Shown: one piece after another, positions 53,563 through 64,000 of the stretch
Position numbering within the stretch: position 1 is the first letter of the stretch
Layout: every line of letters starts with the position of its first letter
Assembly (NCBI GenBank): GCA_028751875.1
Contig: CM054155.1
Coordinates: 47,753,982 to 47,817,981, forward strand
Source: Rapana venosa
Taxonomy: Eukaryota; Mollusca; Gastropoda; Neogastropoda; Muricidae
DNA: 64,000 nt
Direction: 5' to 3'
Notes under the pieces: model-generated
The model's input: only the letters and a program-made list of their open reading frames with translations
Databases searched by the model: none
What the model was told of the DNA's origin: nothing
Translations under genes and position numbers: made by a program

Positions 53563-53649
53563 TCAAATCAATTTTACTCAGTTTTCGCAGTCCATAAGAC
53601 CCATATGAACACAGAATACGAAAAAGCAGCCAAGAGACAGTCGAGGTGA

Positions 53650-54600
53650 TTTTAATACTGCAAGTACGCAAGTCTTCTGTTGCAGCAACAGAACGAGCTC
53701 CAACACTTCTGATCCTTAGACATTCACTGACATAAACTGCCAAGTTCACTGCAAGTTTATCAAAAGGATTTGAACATAGCATCTGAACCTTAAAGCCTGA
53801 TGGAAACCTCTCATAATAATAATAATAATAATAAAAACAATAATAATACTACTAAAGGGGATACAATGCCTACGTAAAGCTGCATATTTTGGGACATATG
53901 AGCAAAAAACGACACAAATCTTCAACGGCAGATCCGTCACACTGCACACAATAAGAATTTACAGGTGTTTTCTCATAACGTGGAATGCCTTTCAGTGGCA
54001 GTGTATTACTTCTTACAAAGTATACAACGGTGTTCAGAGGAAACCAAAAGTCCTACATAGTTTGCTCTACATATATCAGGGTGGTAATTCAAATAATCAG
54101 GGTAAGACATCAACGAGTCATGCCAGTTCTGGCGATATATGTCCAAAAGTCTGGTTTTGAAAGTTCTGATCAACGAAGAAACATCTCCTGTATTTTGCAT
54201 TTCCCAGACATATCCAAACCCATTTGAACACAACAAAGATCTTACGTGAGTTACCCAGTTTCTTCTGCCCATCTGATCATGCTTGAGCAACATGAAGTAA
54301 CATTGCTTGGGATGTCTATTCTCAGGCATGGCAAGAAGTCTGATCCAGTATTTTATCACTTGCGTAAAAGTATCAATGTATATCAGGTATCTACCACATT
54401 CACCCAAAGCAATGCTATTCTTTACATCTCCGCCAACACCTAAAATAATTTTTTACAAATCTTGATATGCACCTTTTCAATGTAGTCAAATCTACTATAT
54501 CCCCAAATCTCTGAACCGTAGAGTAGAACTGGTTTAACTTTGGTGTCCAAAATTCTGAACCCAATCGTGACAGGCAGGTTTTTAAAGCCTGAAATACAAT
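53650..54600 (-). pseudogene. LINE ORF2 C-terminal region, frameshifted
   Basis: Minus strand from 54560: VKPVLLYGSEIWGYSRFDYI, ALGECGRYLIYIDTFTQVIK, YWIRLLAMPENRHPKQCY, GRRNWVTHVRSLLCSNGFGY, VWEMQNTGDVSSLIRTFKTR and QNWHDSLMSYPDYLNY, then SYVPKYAALRRHCIPFSS and NPFDKLAVNLAVYVSECL at 53780-53700. The LLYGSEIWG, GRYLIYI and YW..LL blocks mark the post-RT C-terminus of a non-LTR retrotransposon. An ATT repeat near 53815-53850 and frame changes break it. Confidence 0.8.
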
Positions 54601-55188
54601 CTGTTACCCCCCCCCCCCCCCCCCCCCCCCCCCCCTTGTGGATGTCGGGGGCCTGTCAGTATAACATAACATCTCCACCTTCTGGAAATTCCGTACTACG
54701 AATTCCCTCTTTTCTATCCCTCTCTTTTGTTTCTGCCTTGTTCTTTTTCTTCTTGTCACCCCCTTCTTGTCTTATTTTCAGCCTTCTTGGACCATTTTCC
54801 GGCCTTTTTTTTCCCCCATAAAGACTTATAAAATAACAATTTTCTTCCATGCCGAAGTTAGATGCGCAGGGCCTGACTTGTCAGGCGCTTAACAGCAGCG
54901 CAACACATTTTCGCTCATGCGACAGACAACAGTAGTTACTGTCTGAGCGTTCGACGACGACGACGACGACGAAGAAGAAGAAATCCTGCAACTGCTCCGA
55001 GAGTTTTGAGTTATGGATTTATAGCGTGACCAATTCAAAATAGATCCAAACACGATTCCTACATAACTGTAACAGGGTTCTGTCATGATTTGCTGGCCTG
55101 AATAGATCTCTCTCTCTCTCTCTCTCTCTAACACGATTCCTACATAACTGTAACAGAGTTCTGTAATGATTTACTGGCCTGAATACAA

Positions 55189-55243
<55 letters not shown>

Positions 55244-55630
55244 TTAAATCCACCATTTTTGAAAATCACCATTTTTGCTTTTTCCATGTTCAATGTTTGA
55301 AGCCATTAATTTGCAGCAGCGCCTTTCAATAATTTTAACTTTTTTTTTTTGGTAAATCAGAAACAGAATCTGACAACAAAATGTCTTCGGCATACAGAAA
55401 TAAGCTCAACTGGTTGTTTAATGGGCCTAAATCTATACCACAAGCGCCACACAAAAATAAGTGTGTGTGTGTGTGTTTTGGTGCGTGGGCGTATGAGTGC
55501 GCGTGTGAGTATGCGTTTGTGTATGTGCGTGCATGTATTTGTGTGTGGTTGCATGCGTGCGTGCGTGCGTGTGTGTATGTGTGTGAAGGGTGGAGGGAAT
55601 AGCTGGAAATGTTACCAACAACTGACTTAC
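54601..55630. other. intergenic: C run, CT microsatellites, short direct repeat
   Basis: A C run lies at 54607-54635. ACACGATTCCTACATAACTG repeats at about 55049 and 55130, each time leading into a CT tract (55110-55128, 55191-55238). A GT tract lies near 55460-55600. Confidence 0.8.
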
Positions 55631-55827
55631 CCTTTAAATTGCTGCTGGTTTTTGGCGGTCACAGTGACACGTCTCTTGACTGGATTCTTGGCCTTGTCTG
55701 CGTCAGGAAGTATGGACTGGTCTTGTGTTGTCCCTGGAATTGCGGCCTCAGCCAGGTTTTGTTTTGTGTGTAAAGATTTACAGCAGTAGTGGATCTTGTT
55801 CGACAACTCTTGCCGATGGCTGAGAAT
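55631..55827 (-). CDS. candidate internal exon of an unrecognised minus-strand gene
   Basis: The acceptor is CTCTCCTTACAG and the donor GG/GTAAGT. Only one of the three frames is open: ILSHRQELSNKIHYCCKSLH, TKQNLAEAAIPGTTQDQS, NPVKRRVTVTAKNQQQFK (65 codons plus two bases). Strong splice sites and a single open frame argue for a real exon. It does not join in frame to the exon at 48900 (a TAG appears), so an intermediate exon or a separate gene is needed. Confidence 0.55.
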
Positions 55828-55991
55828 CTGTAAGGAGAGTGTGCAACTGCATCCTATGCTTCAGTCATTCCTGACCCCGACAAAACACATTCATTTCAGA
55901 AATTCTTTTTTTTTTTTTTAACACGCAGCATAAAATATTATGATTGTTGATAATCTGATGTCAAACTATGACACTAAACAACGCTACATGT

Positions 55992-56293
55992 AAAAAGGTA
56001 AAGGAGGTAAAGGAATCCCATAACCTATAAGGTCGTAGGGGAGCGAGGCGTCAGAGACCTCACTTCTCTAGGGCCAGCATATTGAGGGCGGCGCCCATCT
56101 CCTCTCCCTCGCTGCTTTACCTTCCCTGACCCTAAAGAGGGCAGGTACCCATTTACAGCTGGGTGAACTGGGGGAACTGTACTGAAGCCAAGGCGCGCAA
56201 ATGGTCACCCATCCAACTGGTAACCACGCTCGACGCTGCTTAATTAACTTGGCTGGGGGAAAGCGAGTGCTCCGACCACTGAGCTATCCCGTC
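55992..56293 (-). mobile_element. SINE family C, near full length
   Basis: It contains the complete 5S-like block (in reverse CACGCTCGACGCTGCTTAAT, GGTCACCCATCCAACTGG) and the tRNA-like head (GACCACTGAGCTATCCCG). It is the best copy for defining the family. Confidence 0.9.
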
Positions 56294-56397
56294 ATACATG
56301 TACCTGGGATTTAATATTTCGTCAAAATAATAATAATTTAAGAAAACAGCAACTTGGCACAGAATTGGGTGATTTTTTTTTTTTGGGGGGGGGGGGG

Positions 56398-56760
56398 GGG
56401 GGGATAGATATCCTAGTGTCCTAGTGGTTAGAGCGTTCAGTTCATTATCTGTGGGTTCGGGTTCCAGCCACTACTGAGACATGCGACCTAGGGAGTCTTC
56501 CCCGGACTTAGCATCAATACCGACCGACCCCCCTTCCCCGAAAGTCCTTCAGATAAAGACTGTACAAGCCGAGGTCCCGTGTGCGATCAAAACGCAGAAC
56601 ATTGCGCCCACAGGTTTTAGTTCATAAACCCGTACTTGGAAGTGGTATTTTATTGTTTATTTTATTCTTTTATATCGAGGATAATGGAATAAGCACTCAT
56701 TGTGCGTGTGAAGAGTAGGCCGGTGTGTGTCGGCGGGAACGGATGAAATTTGATGTAGAG
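56398..56760 (+). mobile_element. SINE family A-like, rearranged
   Basis: The head TAGTGTCCTAGTGGTTAGAG and core GAAAGTCCTTCAGATAAAGA are followed by an inverted piece of the tail (TATATCGAGGATAATGGAAT at about 56675) and then core sequence again (AGAGTAGGCC). A composite of two insertions or an internal inversion. Confidence 0.7.
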
Positions 56761-57534
56761 AAAGGAAACCTGCATTCACACTGGTGTCGCGTTTAGTTTT
56801 CATGCCCAACGTCGGAATGTGGCTACCTTAATATTGAAAAAGAAAACCCGGTTCATAAGCAAACTCTGACCACTGAATGAATCTGGGAGCTTTAGCTGAG
56901 GAACAAAGCAAAATAAAAATAAACAACAACAACAAAACAAACAACAAAATCCCGAACTTAACACAGGTACAGATAAGTGCCGAAAAATAAAATCATCTTG
57001 GATTTTTTGTGTACCTTTGGTTATTTACCTATTCTATGATAAATTATAATTAGTTTCCTAGAACACACGCACGTACACACTCGCTCGCGCGCGCGCGCAC
57101 GCACACATACACGTAGGCCTATTAACCATCTTAGTGTATTTCTTTAATGTATGCCGACGACACGAAAGTGGCGTGAATACACATACACACACATACACAC
57201 ACACGCACGAACGCGCATACACACACGCACATACATACACATACATACATACACACACACACACGCACATACATACACACACACACACACACACGCACAT
57301 ACACACACACACACGCACACACACACAGGAACGCTCACTCACTCACTTGGGTTTTCTTCTTGCCAGTCAGCTTTCAAAGTAAATCCATCCACACGTTCAG
57401 TTCGTTGGGAACTCCTTGAAATCACCATCAACAACATTGATCCGAATGCCCACTAGGTTACCAGTACGGCCAGGCCAAATAAATAATGATAGAAAAATTT
57501 ATACACACAGGCTTCAATCACACTGGTGGGGCCA

Positions 57535-57582
<48 letters not shown>

Positions 57583-57800
57583 ATTTTATTTCAAGAAAAA
57601 AACCCAAGGGGTACATGAAATTTAACAAAACCACAACTTGCGAGATGTGGGCGTGTGAAAAATACTCACACACAAATTCGTTCCAAAATGATAGAGTACA
57701 AATTAGGAACATGAAAAGTGAAAGAGCAATCACAACACTGGAAAGGCACAGCAAACTAACATGATGCCTCCGCTTCCTACTCTTGTCTGGCTAGGCTGAC
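56761..57800. other. intergenic with CA and CT microsatellites
   Basis: Irregular CA/CG tract at 57063-57330 and CT run at 57537-57579. Nothing coding recognised. Confidence 0.75.
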
Positions 57801-57984
57801 AAGTCTTCCTACCTTGGCCTACCTCCCATTCTCATACTGATAGACGGTATGAATATGATATTATACAGAGCGAACGCGCGCGTACAGCTTTGTGGCCGGC
57901 TTCTTGCTGAAAATGTGACCACGGTAGTGACCAGAGAATAGTTTTTAATGAAATCACACGCTAACAAAGGTTTCGAGAGGCGGG

Positions 57985-58236
57985 GGAAGGGTGTGTGTGA
58001 GTGAGTGAGTGAGTGAGTGTGAGTGTGTGTGTCCGCGCGCGGGGAAGGGTGTGTGAGTGAGTGAGTGAGTGAGTGAGTGTGTGTGTGTCCGCGCGTGGGG
58101 AAGGGTGTGTGAGTGAGTGAGTGAGTGAGTGAGTGTGTGTCCGCGCGTGGGGAAGGGTGTGTGAGTGAGTGAGTGAGTGAGTGAATGAGTGTGTGTGTGT
58201 GTGTCCGCGCGTGGGGAAGGGTGTGTGAGTGAGTGA

Positions 58237-58272
<36 letters not shown>

Positions 58273-58396
58273 GCGCGTGGGGAAGGGTGTGTGAGTGAGT
58301 GTGTGTGTGTGTGTGTGTGTGTGTCCGCGCGCGGGGAAGAGTGTGTGAGTGAGTGAGTGTGTGTGAGAGAGACAGACAGAGAGAGAGAGAGAGAGA

Positions 58397-58434
<38 letters not shown>

Positions 58435-58435
58435 A
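57985..58435. repeat. GTGA-based minisatellite, ~6 units
   Basis: Units start GTCCGCGCGTGGGGAAGGGT and continue with variable GTGAGTGAGT and GTGTGT runs. The CCGCGCG/GGGGAAGGG block recurs six times at 55-70-bp spacing. The minus-strand His/Thr-rich ORFs are artefacts of it. Confidence 0.9.
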
Positions 58436-58479
58436 CAAGATATCCCAGAATGTATGTTTTCATTCACTGTATACACACA

Positions 58480-58830
58480 CACACCGGTTTTCACCGGAGT
58501 ACATGCAGCATTAAGCAAAATGAATGCGGGTGGTATAAAAATGACCCTGACAGCTGAATCAGTTTTTAGGGGACAGAACAAGAGCGCCAAGTTCGGCAGT
58601 GTACGCCAATCTGTTCTAAAGCAAGTGCTCGGAAAGCACAGAATCCTTGATGATGGGACAGTAAATGGCGCAGGCCACTCCTCCCTTGGACGTGGATCAG
58701 TCATTGAAAAAGCTTGTGTAGGACAGACAAGACTGACATGGTTCTTGGAAGAAGACCTTGTAAGCCGTCGAGCTAGTGACATTCTTCTTGTGAGTGGCAA
58801 AATCGGATTAAACAACCGGGATTTCCACTA
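58480..58830 (-). pseudogene. RNase H domain relic of a LINE
   Basis: Minus strand at about 58710-58560: FND, then TGA where the motif expects Gly, then STSKGGVACAIYCPIIKD, SVLSEHLL, stop, NRLAYTAELGALVLSPKN. The D-[G]-S and later AEL blocks fit RNase H spacing. Two stops make it dead. The match is short. Confidence 0.5.
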
Positions 58831-59559
58831 TTCCATATAGGCGTCTCGGGGAGCTTAGGGAAGATGCAGGTAACTCCCAAATCTATACCCGCCTGTTCAG
58901 AGATCAGGGATCATGGCCAAGACTGACACTTTTCCTAAAGCAATTTCTATCCACACCCATAACTTATCACACGGTTTTGGTTTTTGTTTGACAACATACC
59001 TTGCATAGTCCCTGATGATAAATGCAACTTCTGCAGGTTAATTAAGGGAACTCTGGCTCCTGTACAAGCTTGTATGAGTACCTTGCATGCTTAGTAACTA
59101 AAGCCCAGTTTTAACACACACATACATACACACGCACGCACGCACAAACACACACACAAATCACGCGTGCGAAGCCACAGATATTTCACACTTTATACCA
59201 CACACATATCCACCCACAGCTTACCAACAAAAAGAGACACAGAAAGGCACACACACACACACACATACACACACAGACAACAACAACAACAACAACCACC
59301 ACGTAGAACAAAGCCATGATAAAGACTCACGTTTTACTGATGCAGCTTCAAAGCCGTACCCAGAAATGGACAAAGACGCACAGGTCTAACCCAAGTCAAA
59401 TCAACACTTTCACTCATCCAGAATCCGAAACTCGATTCTGGTCAGGCCAAAGACATGGATGGCCCTTACTTTAAAAACAATTGTTAACGTAAAACGCTGT
59501 CACTGAAAGATACCATTTTCTAGATAAACTAAATCTTTGAAAATCATTTTCAAACAATA
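58831..59559. other. intergenic, nothing recognised
   Basis: CA-rich patches at 59110-59290 and no coding domains. Confidence 0.5.
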
Positions 59560-59692
59560 TTTATTTATTTCGAGGGTATTGGAATAAGCACTCATGTGCT
59601 TTCTTCATCCGGTCCCCATGTGTATGCAGTTTCGTAAATTTTGTCATCCGTTCCCACCGGCACACAATGGCCTACTCTTCCGAAAGAGAGGT
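59560..59692 (-). mobile_element. SINE family A, 3' part
   Basis: From TTTCGAGGGTATTGGAATAA to GGCCTACTCTTCCGAAAG. The rest is missing. Confidence 0.8.
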
Positions 59693-60480
59693 TGTGTAAC
59701 TGGTTACCTGCACTCGTTTCCCTCCACTACTAACTTCTTTAAATACTCGACACTTCATTCGGAGAAAAAACAACACCCAAGAAATGGTTCTTGGTTAACA
59801 CCAGCTTCATGTGGAAAATCCTGGCGAGGAAAAGCAATGGTCATCTGTCAGTCTGACATCTCCAGGGCCTGTTCTCTCTCTCTCACAACTAGCCTGATGG
59901 CTTTCTCTCCTCCATACACCAGCAACATGATGCCATAATTATACTATGTCAGAGTGTGTGCGCACGCTGTGTTTGTCAAGAGGGAGAAAAATAACCCCCA
60001 CCAAGCCTTGCCTTCACCAAGGCAAAATTTGAATTTTGAAAAAAAAAGGAAGAAATGTCATAGAAAACTTACTTCTTTTGATATTTTCAGCTTGTTGTAA
60101 AACTATGATTTGGTGTTAATTGCGGAGTCCACATAAAAACGTGATAATCGAATGGAAAACACTTATCAGTAGTAGGCCATGTTTGTTGGTGTTATTTTAA
60201 AAAATTCATTTCTTAATGTCTATTTTTTTATATATAATCCAACCAACCACGAGGGCTACATAAGGGCCAACAATGCATAAACGGGGATCAACGATGTACA
60301 AACAAACCAACGCACAAGTAAACAGCATTCTAAAACAAAAACTGACTGTAAAACAAGGATGCTGGATTGCTATCACGCAATTTGTCTGGCGTCCTCTTCA
60401 ATATCCAGCTAGCGTGCTGTTCTGAAGCATACCCAGTACCTCATTCCCCGATTCCTCAAAGAAGTTCAGCAACAGATTAT
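59693..60480. other. intergenic, nothing recognised
   Basis: No domain-bearing ORF. An A-rich run lies at 60035. Confidence 0.45.
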
Positions 60481-60775
60481 TTCCAATCCAATCTTCTTGT
60501 TTATAGCCCCGCCGACCACAGAGGCCATATCAGGGCTTGTCGCCTCGTAAAATTTTAAATCTCAGAATAAAACTGTGCAGCTATAAACAGATTAAAACAG
60601 GGTATAAAACCAACTCTGCTGTCGTTCCTTGTATCAACGCCCTGGCCAACCATAAGGATCAACCCAGGACGGCACTGCGTTGTGGGAAAAACCACATCAA
60701 CCACACATAATGAGATAAAACCACAACCAGATTCCTTAAAACAACCTTCTTCTCAATGACCAACTGTGACGCCTT
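60481..60775 (-). mobile_element. LINE 3'-UTR copy, near full length
   Basis: It starts TTCCAATCCAATCTTCTTGT and extends through CAACCTTCTTCTCAATGACC to TGACGCCTTCATTCA, reaching almost to the ORF stop of the reference copy. Confidence 0.88.
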
Positions 60776-61749
60776 CATTCAGATTATTTAAATCTGAATC
60801 TCTCTCTCTCACACACACACCCTCTCTCTCTCACACAGACACACAAATTCGCAAATTCATGCCAAAAAGAAGAGTAAATTGCAGATAATTATAATCATGA
60901 CCATGATGAAAGGTTTCTATTGCAAACACGATGAGCAGTGAAAGCAGAGAGAGAGGGAGAGACAGAGACAAACAGAGAGAGATTTGAAAAATAACAACTT
61001 CTATTTGAGATTTTTCTTTCTTTTTTTCCCATAAAAAAGACGATTTTCAGAATTAAAAAAAATCATTAAAGAAGAATGTTTTATTCGCTTCCTCAACTTT
61101 CAAAAGTGAAACCCCCCCCCCCCCCTTCCCACCAAGAATGACACATTGTGTCTTTGCTGGAACAGACTTTCCAAATTGCTGTAAAAAAAGGGTAAATTGC
61201 TGTACCTACACTAATTTATAAAAAATTACAAAAAATTCCCGGGGGGGGATTCAAAGCAACAGGGATGCATTAAAACACCGGACCTTGGCTACAGTGGCCA
61301 CTAATGCTCGTGTTTTTCATCAGTGTGATTTCACTGTGGCTTGTCGGGGTGGGGGTTGATGCCAGGTAGATTTCGTTGCCTTGGCAACCACGGTCAGTTT
61401 GCCTGAAGCCACAGTAGAGTAAAGTAACTGCTTAGTTGTCCTCTTTGTTTTCCGTTACCATGGTTTAAAGAGCTGCTGCTTCTTGTGTTTGCTGTGACCA
61501 CTTTTTCGGTGTGTGTGTGTGTGTGTGTGCGTGTGTGTGTGTGTGTTTGTGTGTGTTTGTGTGTGTGTTTGTATGTTTGTGTGTGTGTGTAGTTGTGTGT
61601 GTGTTTGTGTGTGTGTGTATTTGTGTTGTATGTATGCATGTGAGAGAGAGACAGACAGACAGACGGAGAGACACAGAGAGAGAGAGAGACAGAGAGAACT
61701 GTTCTTTTATTTTAAGGATAATGAAGAGAGCTCATAAATATTCCAAAAA

Positions 61750-61811
<62 letters not shown>

Positions 61812-61978
61812 ATATATATGTATGTATGTATGTATGTAGTATGTAGTATGTATGTATGTATGTATGTATGTCCCAGTCGCAAGGGTCCTAGGCTCACTGA
61901 GGTTATTGGTGTTCCCACCATAGCCTAAGTAGATAGGTCATGTTTAAGTTTTGCTAGTTCACTTTTTATTGCAACCCA
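60776..61978. other. intergenic with GT, AG and AT microsatellites
   Basis: GT tract 61510-61640, AG/ACAG tract 61642-61697, AT tract 61753-61820 and ATGT repeats to 61870. A C run lies at 61110-61125. No genes. Confidence 0.75.
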
Positions 61979-62345
61979 TTCCAATCCAATGTTTGCAGCC
62001 CCACCGACCACAGAGGCCATATCAGGGCTGTCACCTCGTCAACATTTTAAATCCCAGATTAAAACTGTGCAACTATATACAGATTAAAACAGGGTATAAA
62101 ACCAACTCTACTGTCATCAGATTAAAAGTGCAGCTATATACAAATTAAAACAGGGTATAAAACCAACTCTACTGTCGTTCCTTGTAGCAACGCCCTGGTC
62201 AACCATAAGGGTTATCAACCCAGGACGGGCACCGCGTTGTGGGAAAGCCACATCAACCACACATAAAAATTAATGAGATAAAAACCAAAACCAGATTCCT
62301 TAAAACAACCTTGTTCTTAGTGACCAGCTATGACACCTTCACTCA
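61979..62345 (-). mobile_element. LINE 3'-UTR copy with internal duplication
   Basis: It starts TTCCAATCCAATGTTTGCAG. CAGGGTATAAAACCAACTCT occurs twice (about 62092 and 62150) because ~60 bp is duplicated. It extends to GACACCTTCACTCAT next to the former ORF end. Confidence 0.88.
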
Positions 62346-62818
62346 TGTATGTTTGTCCGTCGTGTCCGACGATGACCTCCAAAACAGCAGAGGAGGCAGC
62401 TGCTGTTTTGGAAACTGGGCAGAAATTTGATTATAGTGGAGATGCCTTGCCCACAGTACATCCCCACTCTCTCGGCCAAGTGGGCATAAGGACAGTCAGC
62501 GTTGGAGATGTTCTCCAAAGGCCAACCATCCCCCAGGGCTGCAGCACATAAGGACTGGCGAGTCAAGCCTCCTTGTCAGAGAGTCATAGTCGATCACGAA
62601 AGACTAAGCTGTAAAGTGGAATTCTATGAGTGGAAAAGCCACTGGTCATACAGCCTCTCGCTTTGCTGTTGACCCCAGCGTCAATGTACCAGATGGGAAA
62701 AGCCCGCTTTTGGAGACGGCCCATCCACCCGCAGTAGCCCGACACCCGTGAAAATGATGGCAGGGTACAGTCCTCCCTACCCCAGAGTTGGGTAAAGGGA
62801 CCTCAGCCTAACAAGAAC
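62346..62818. repeat. unclassified block, possibly repeat
   Basis: It begins GTCCGTCGTGTCCGACGATG, with AACAGCAGAGGAGGCAGCTG, and ends where a family C SINE begins. No domain recognised in the short ORFs. Confidence 0.3.
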
Positions 62819-63010
62819 TGACCGTTTGCATGCCTTGGCTTCAGTACAGTCGTCCACCTGTAAATGGGTACCTGCCTCTTTAGGGTCAGGGAAGGTAAAG
62901 CAGTGAGGGAGAGGAGATGGGCGCCGCCCTTAATATGCTGGCCCCTGGAGAAGTTGAGGTCTCTGACACCTCACTCCCATACGACCTTATAGGTTATGGG
63001 ACACCTTTAC
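62819..63010 (+). mobile_element. SINE family C, 5'-truncated
   Basis: It begins in the 5S-like block (TGACCGTTTGCATGCCTTGG) and ends TTATGGGACACCTTTACC. Confidence 0.85.
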
Positions 63011-63224
63011 CAAGAATATTTTTACAAAACATAGCAACATGGTCATTCTCCAAGCTAGCAAATGGTTATTTCGAACAGAATCAAATGTTTTCATTGTCAG
63101 TGTGTGTACATAAATCCGATTAACAGTCCTTTATTTTTTATCACACTACCGAAGCAGACACCGGGATTTCCACGTACGAACAAGGCTTGCTTGATATCAC
63201 AGAACATTACTAGGATCTACAATT

Positions 63225-64000
63225 ATGTGTGACTTTAATGCGAGGACCAGTGTACTGTGTTTTCCCAGAACAACCTGACCCAGACTTGGCTCCGTATGTT
63301 GCCTGTGAAGAATTCCGTTTTTGTCCTATATCAACGAGACTGAAACACGCAACTAGCGTTGTTCAGAGGACAAAGTTGTGCAAGAGTATGGAGACAAACT
63401 GCTTTCTTTGTGTGCCAGTTTTGGGATGTATATACTGAAGGGAGTTTGTGAAGGGGGATTAGAGGGCTGTTTTCACCTATATTTTCCCTGTAGGAAACAG
63501 CGTTATTGATTATTTCATTTTGTCTTCAGCACTAAACTCAGTATCTAACAAATTGTCTGTACATAGTAAAATCTATTCAAAGGTGACAAACCTAAAGAAT
63601 ATATATAAAAACTTGGCGTCCCATTACTCTGCTATTAATGTAGTCTATAAGATAGGGTCATCCTGTATAGCCAATAGAATCAAGAGTACTTCCAGGGTTA
63701 GTCAGTGAGGACCAAACAGGCTTTATGAGCAACAGGTACATTGGGGACAATGTAAGGTTGATTTATGATTTGATCAATTATTTGAATATAAAAAAAACAA
63801 CCAGGGCTACTCATTAGTATCGATTTTGAAAAAGGTTTTGATTCTCTTAACTGGAAGTTTAGGTTTAAAGTGTTAAAAGCATTTGGGTTTGGAAATAATT
63901 TAACGCACTGGGTTGAAACATTCTATAAAAATATCAAATCAACTGTTCTTGTAAATGGTAACACTAACCGATGGTTTAAAATTGAAAAGGGATGCAGGCA
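63225..64000 (+). pseudogene. Tx1/L1-like LINE: endonuclease end joined to RT start, runs off the window
   Basis: The endonuclease end reads CDFNAR at 63228 and then NSVIDYFILSSALNSV. Next come YKIGSSCIANRIKS at 63645-63690 and, after shifts, GFMSNRYIGDNVRLIYDLIN, LLISIDFEKGFDSLNWKF (RT block with the first catalytic Asp), LKAFGFGNNLTHWVETFYKN and KIEKGCR at the edge. Most of the spacer between endonuclease and RT is deleted and there are several frameshifts. Confidence 0.85.

Noticed and set aside
52682..53782. 366-codon His/Thr-rich minus-strand ORF
   Set aside because: A GT/GTGA microsatellite read in one frame. Only the part near 53700-53780 is real protein-derived sequence, and it belongs to a LINE remnant.
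57809..58815. Long His/Thr/Ser-rich minus-strand ORFs
   Set aside because: They follow the GTGA minisatellite. Three overlapping frames are all open, as expected for a short-period repeat.

Overview
This is eukaryotic, intron-rich, repeat-dense animal DNA. The only gene I can name is on the + strand: the 3' part of CDC16 (APC6), a TPR subunit of the anaphase-promoting complex. It has six exons (1317-33984), and one 823-nt reading frame runs unbroken across all splice junctions to the stop. The mix of repeats (several tRNA-derived SINE families, LINEs with RNase H, Tx1-like LINEs, MULE and piggyBac-like transposons, many minisatellites and homopolymer C/G tracts) and the exon sequence suggest a lophotrochozoan, probably a gastropod mollusc. 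That assignment is inference.

Layout. 1-36 kb is CDC16 with large introns. The 16-kb intron between the third and fourth exons seen here holds a broken LINE with an L1-type ORF1 (7.2-9.05 kb), a 5'-inverted RNase H LINE (10.05-11.84 kb), a second RNase H LINE whose 3' UTR I can define (12.3-14.0 kb), a decayed MULE with a FLYWCH-like domain (15.25-17.43 kb) between two copies of a 1.4-kb segment, and a 54-bp minisatellite (19.3-21.07 kb). The next intron has a 0.93-kb tandem duplication. The last intron has a 56-bp minisatellite with 8-monomer higher-order structure, split by a piggyBac-type insertion at a TTAA. Downstream of the stop, the probable 3' UTR carries a ~0.8-kb imperfect palindrome and a C-rich stretch that looks like unreliable consensus.

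36-64 kb holds no gene I can name. It contains SINE copies, a Tx1-like LINE C-terminus (42.5-43.2 kb), a Mutator-like transposase relic (45.3-46.3 kb), a 58-bp minisatellite (48.96-51.12 kb), another LINE C-terminus (53.65-54.6 kb), an RNase H relic (58.5-58.8 kb) and the start of a Tx1-like LINE running off the right edge (63.2-64.0 kb). Three minus-strand exon candidates (55.63-55.83, 48.67-48.90 and 43.90-44.16 kb) have good splice sites and GC-rich third positions. They may be parts of one or two unrecognised genes, one of which starts with an N-myristoylation-type MGCGSS.

The most informative observations are the dated nesting of mobile elements: piggyBac in minisatellite, LINE in piggyBac, SINE in LINE with target-site duplication, and SINE in SINE. 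Others are the duplicated splice acceptors upstream of a CDC16 exon, the modular exchange of SINE heads and tails, and the assignment of an abundant ~270-bp repeat to the 3' UTR of one RNase H LINE. I did not find a clearly new biochemical system.
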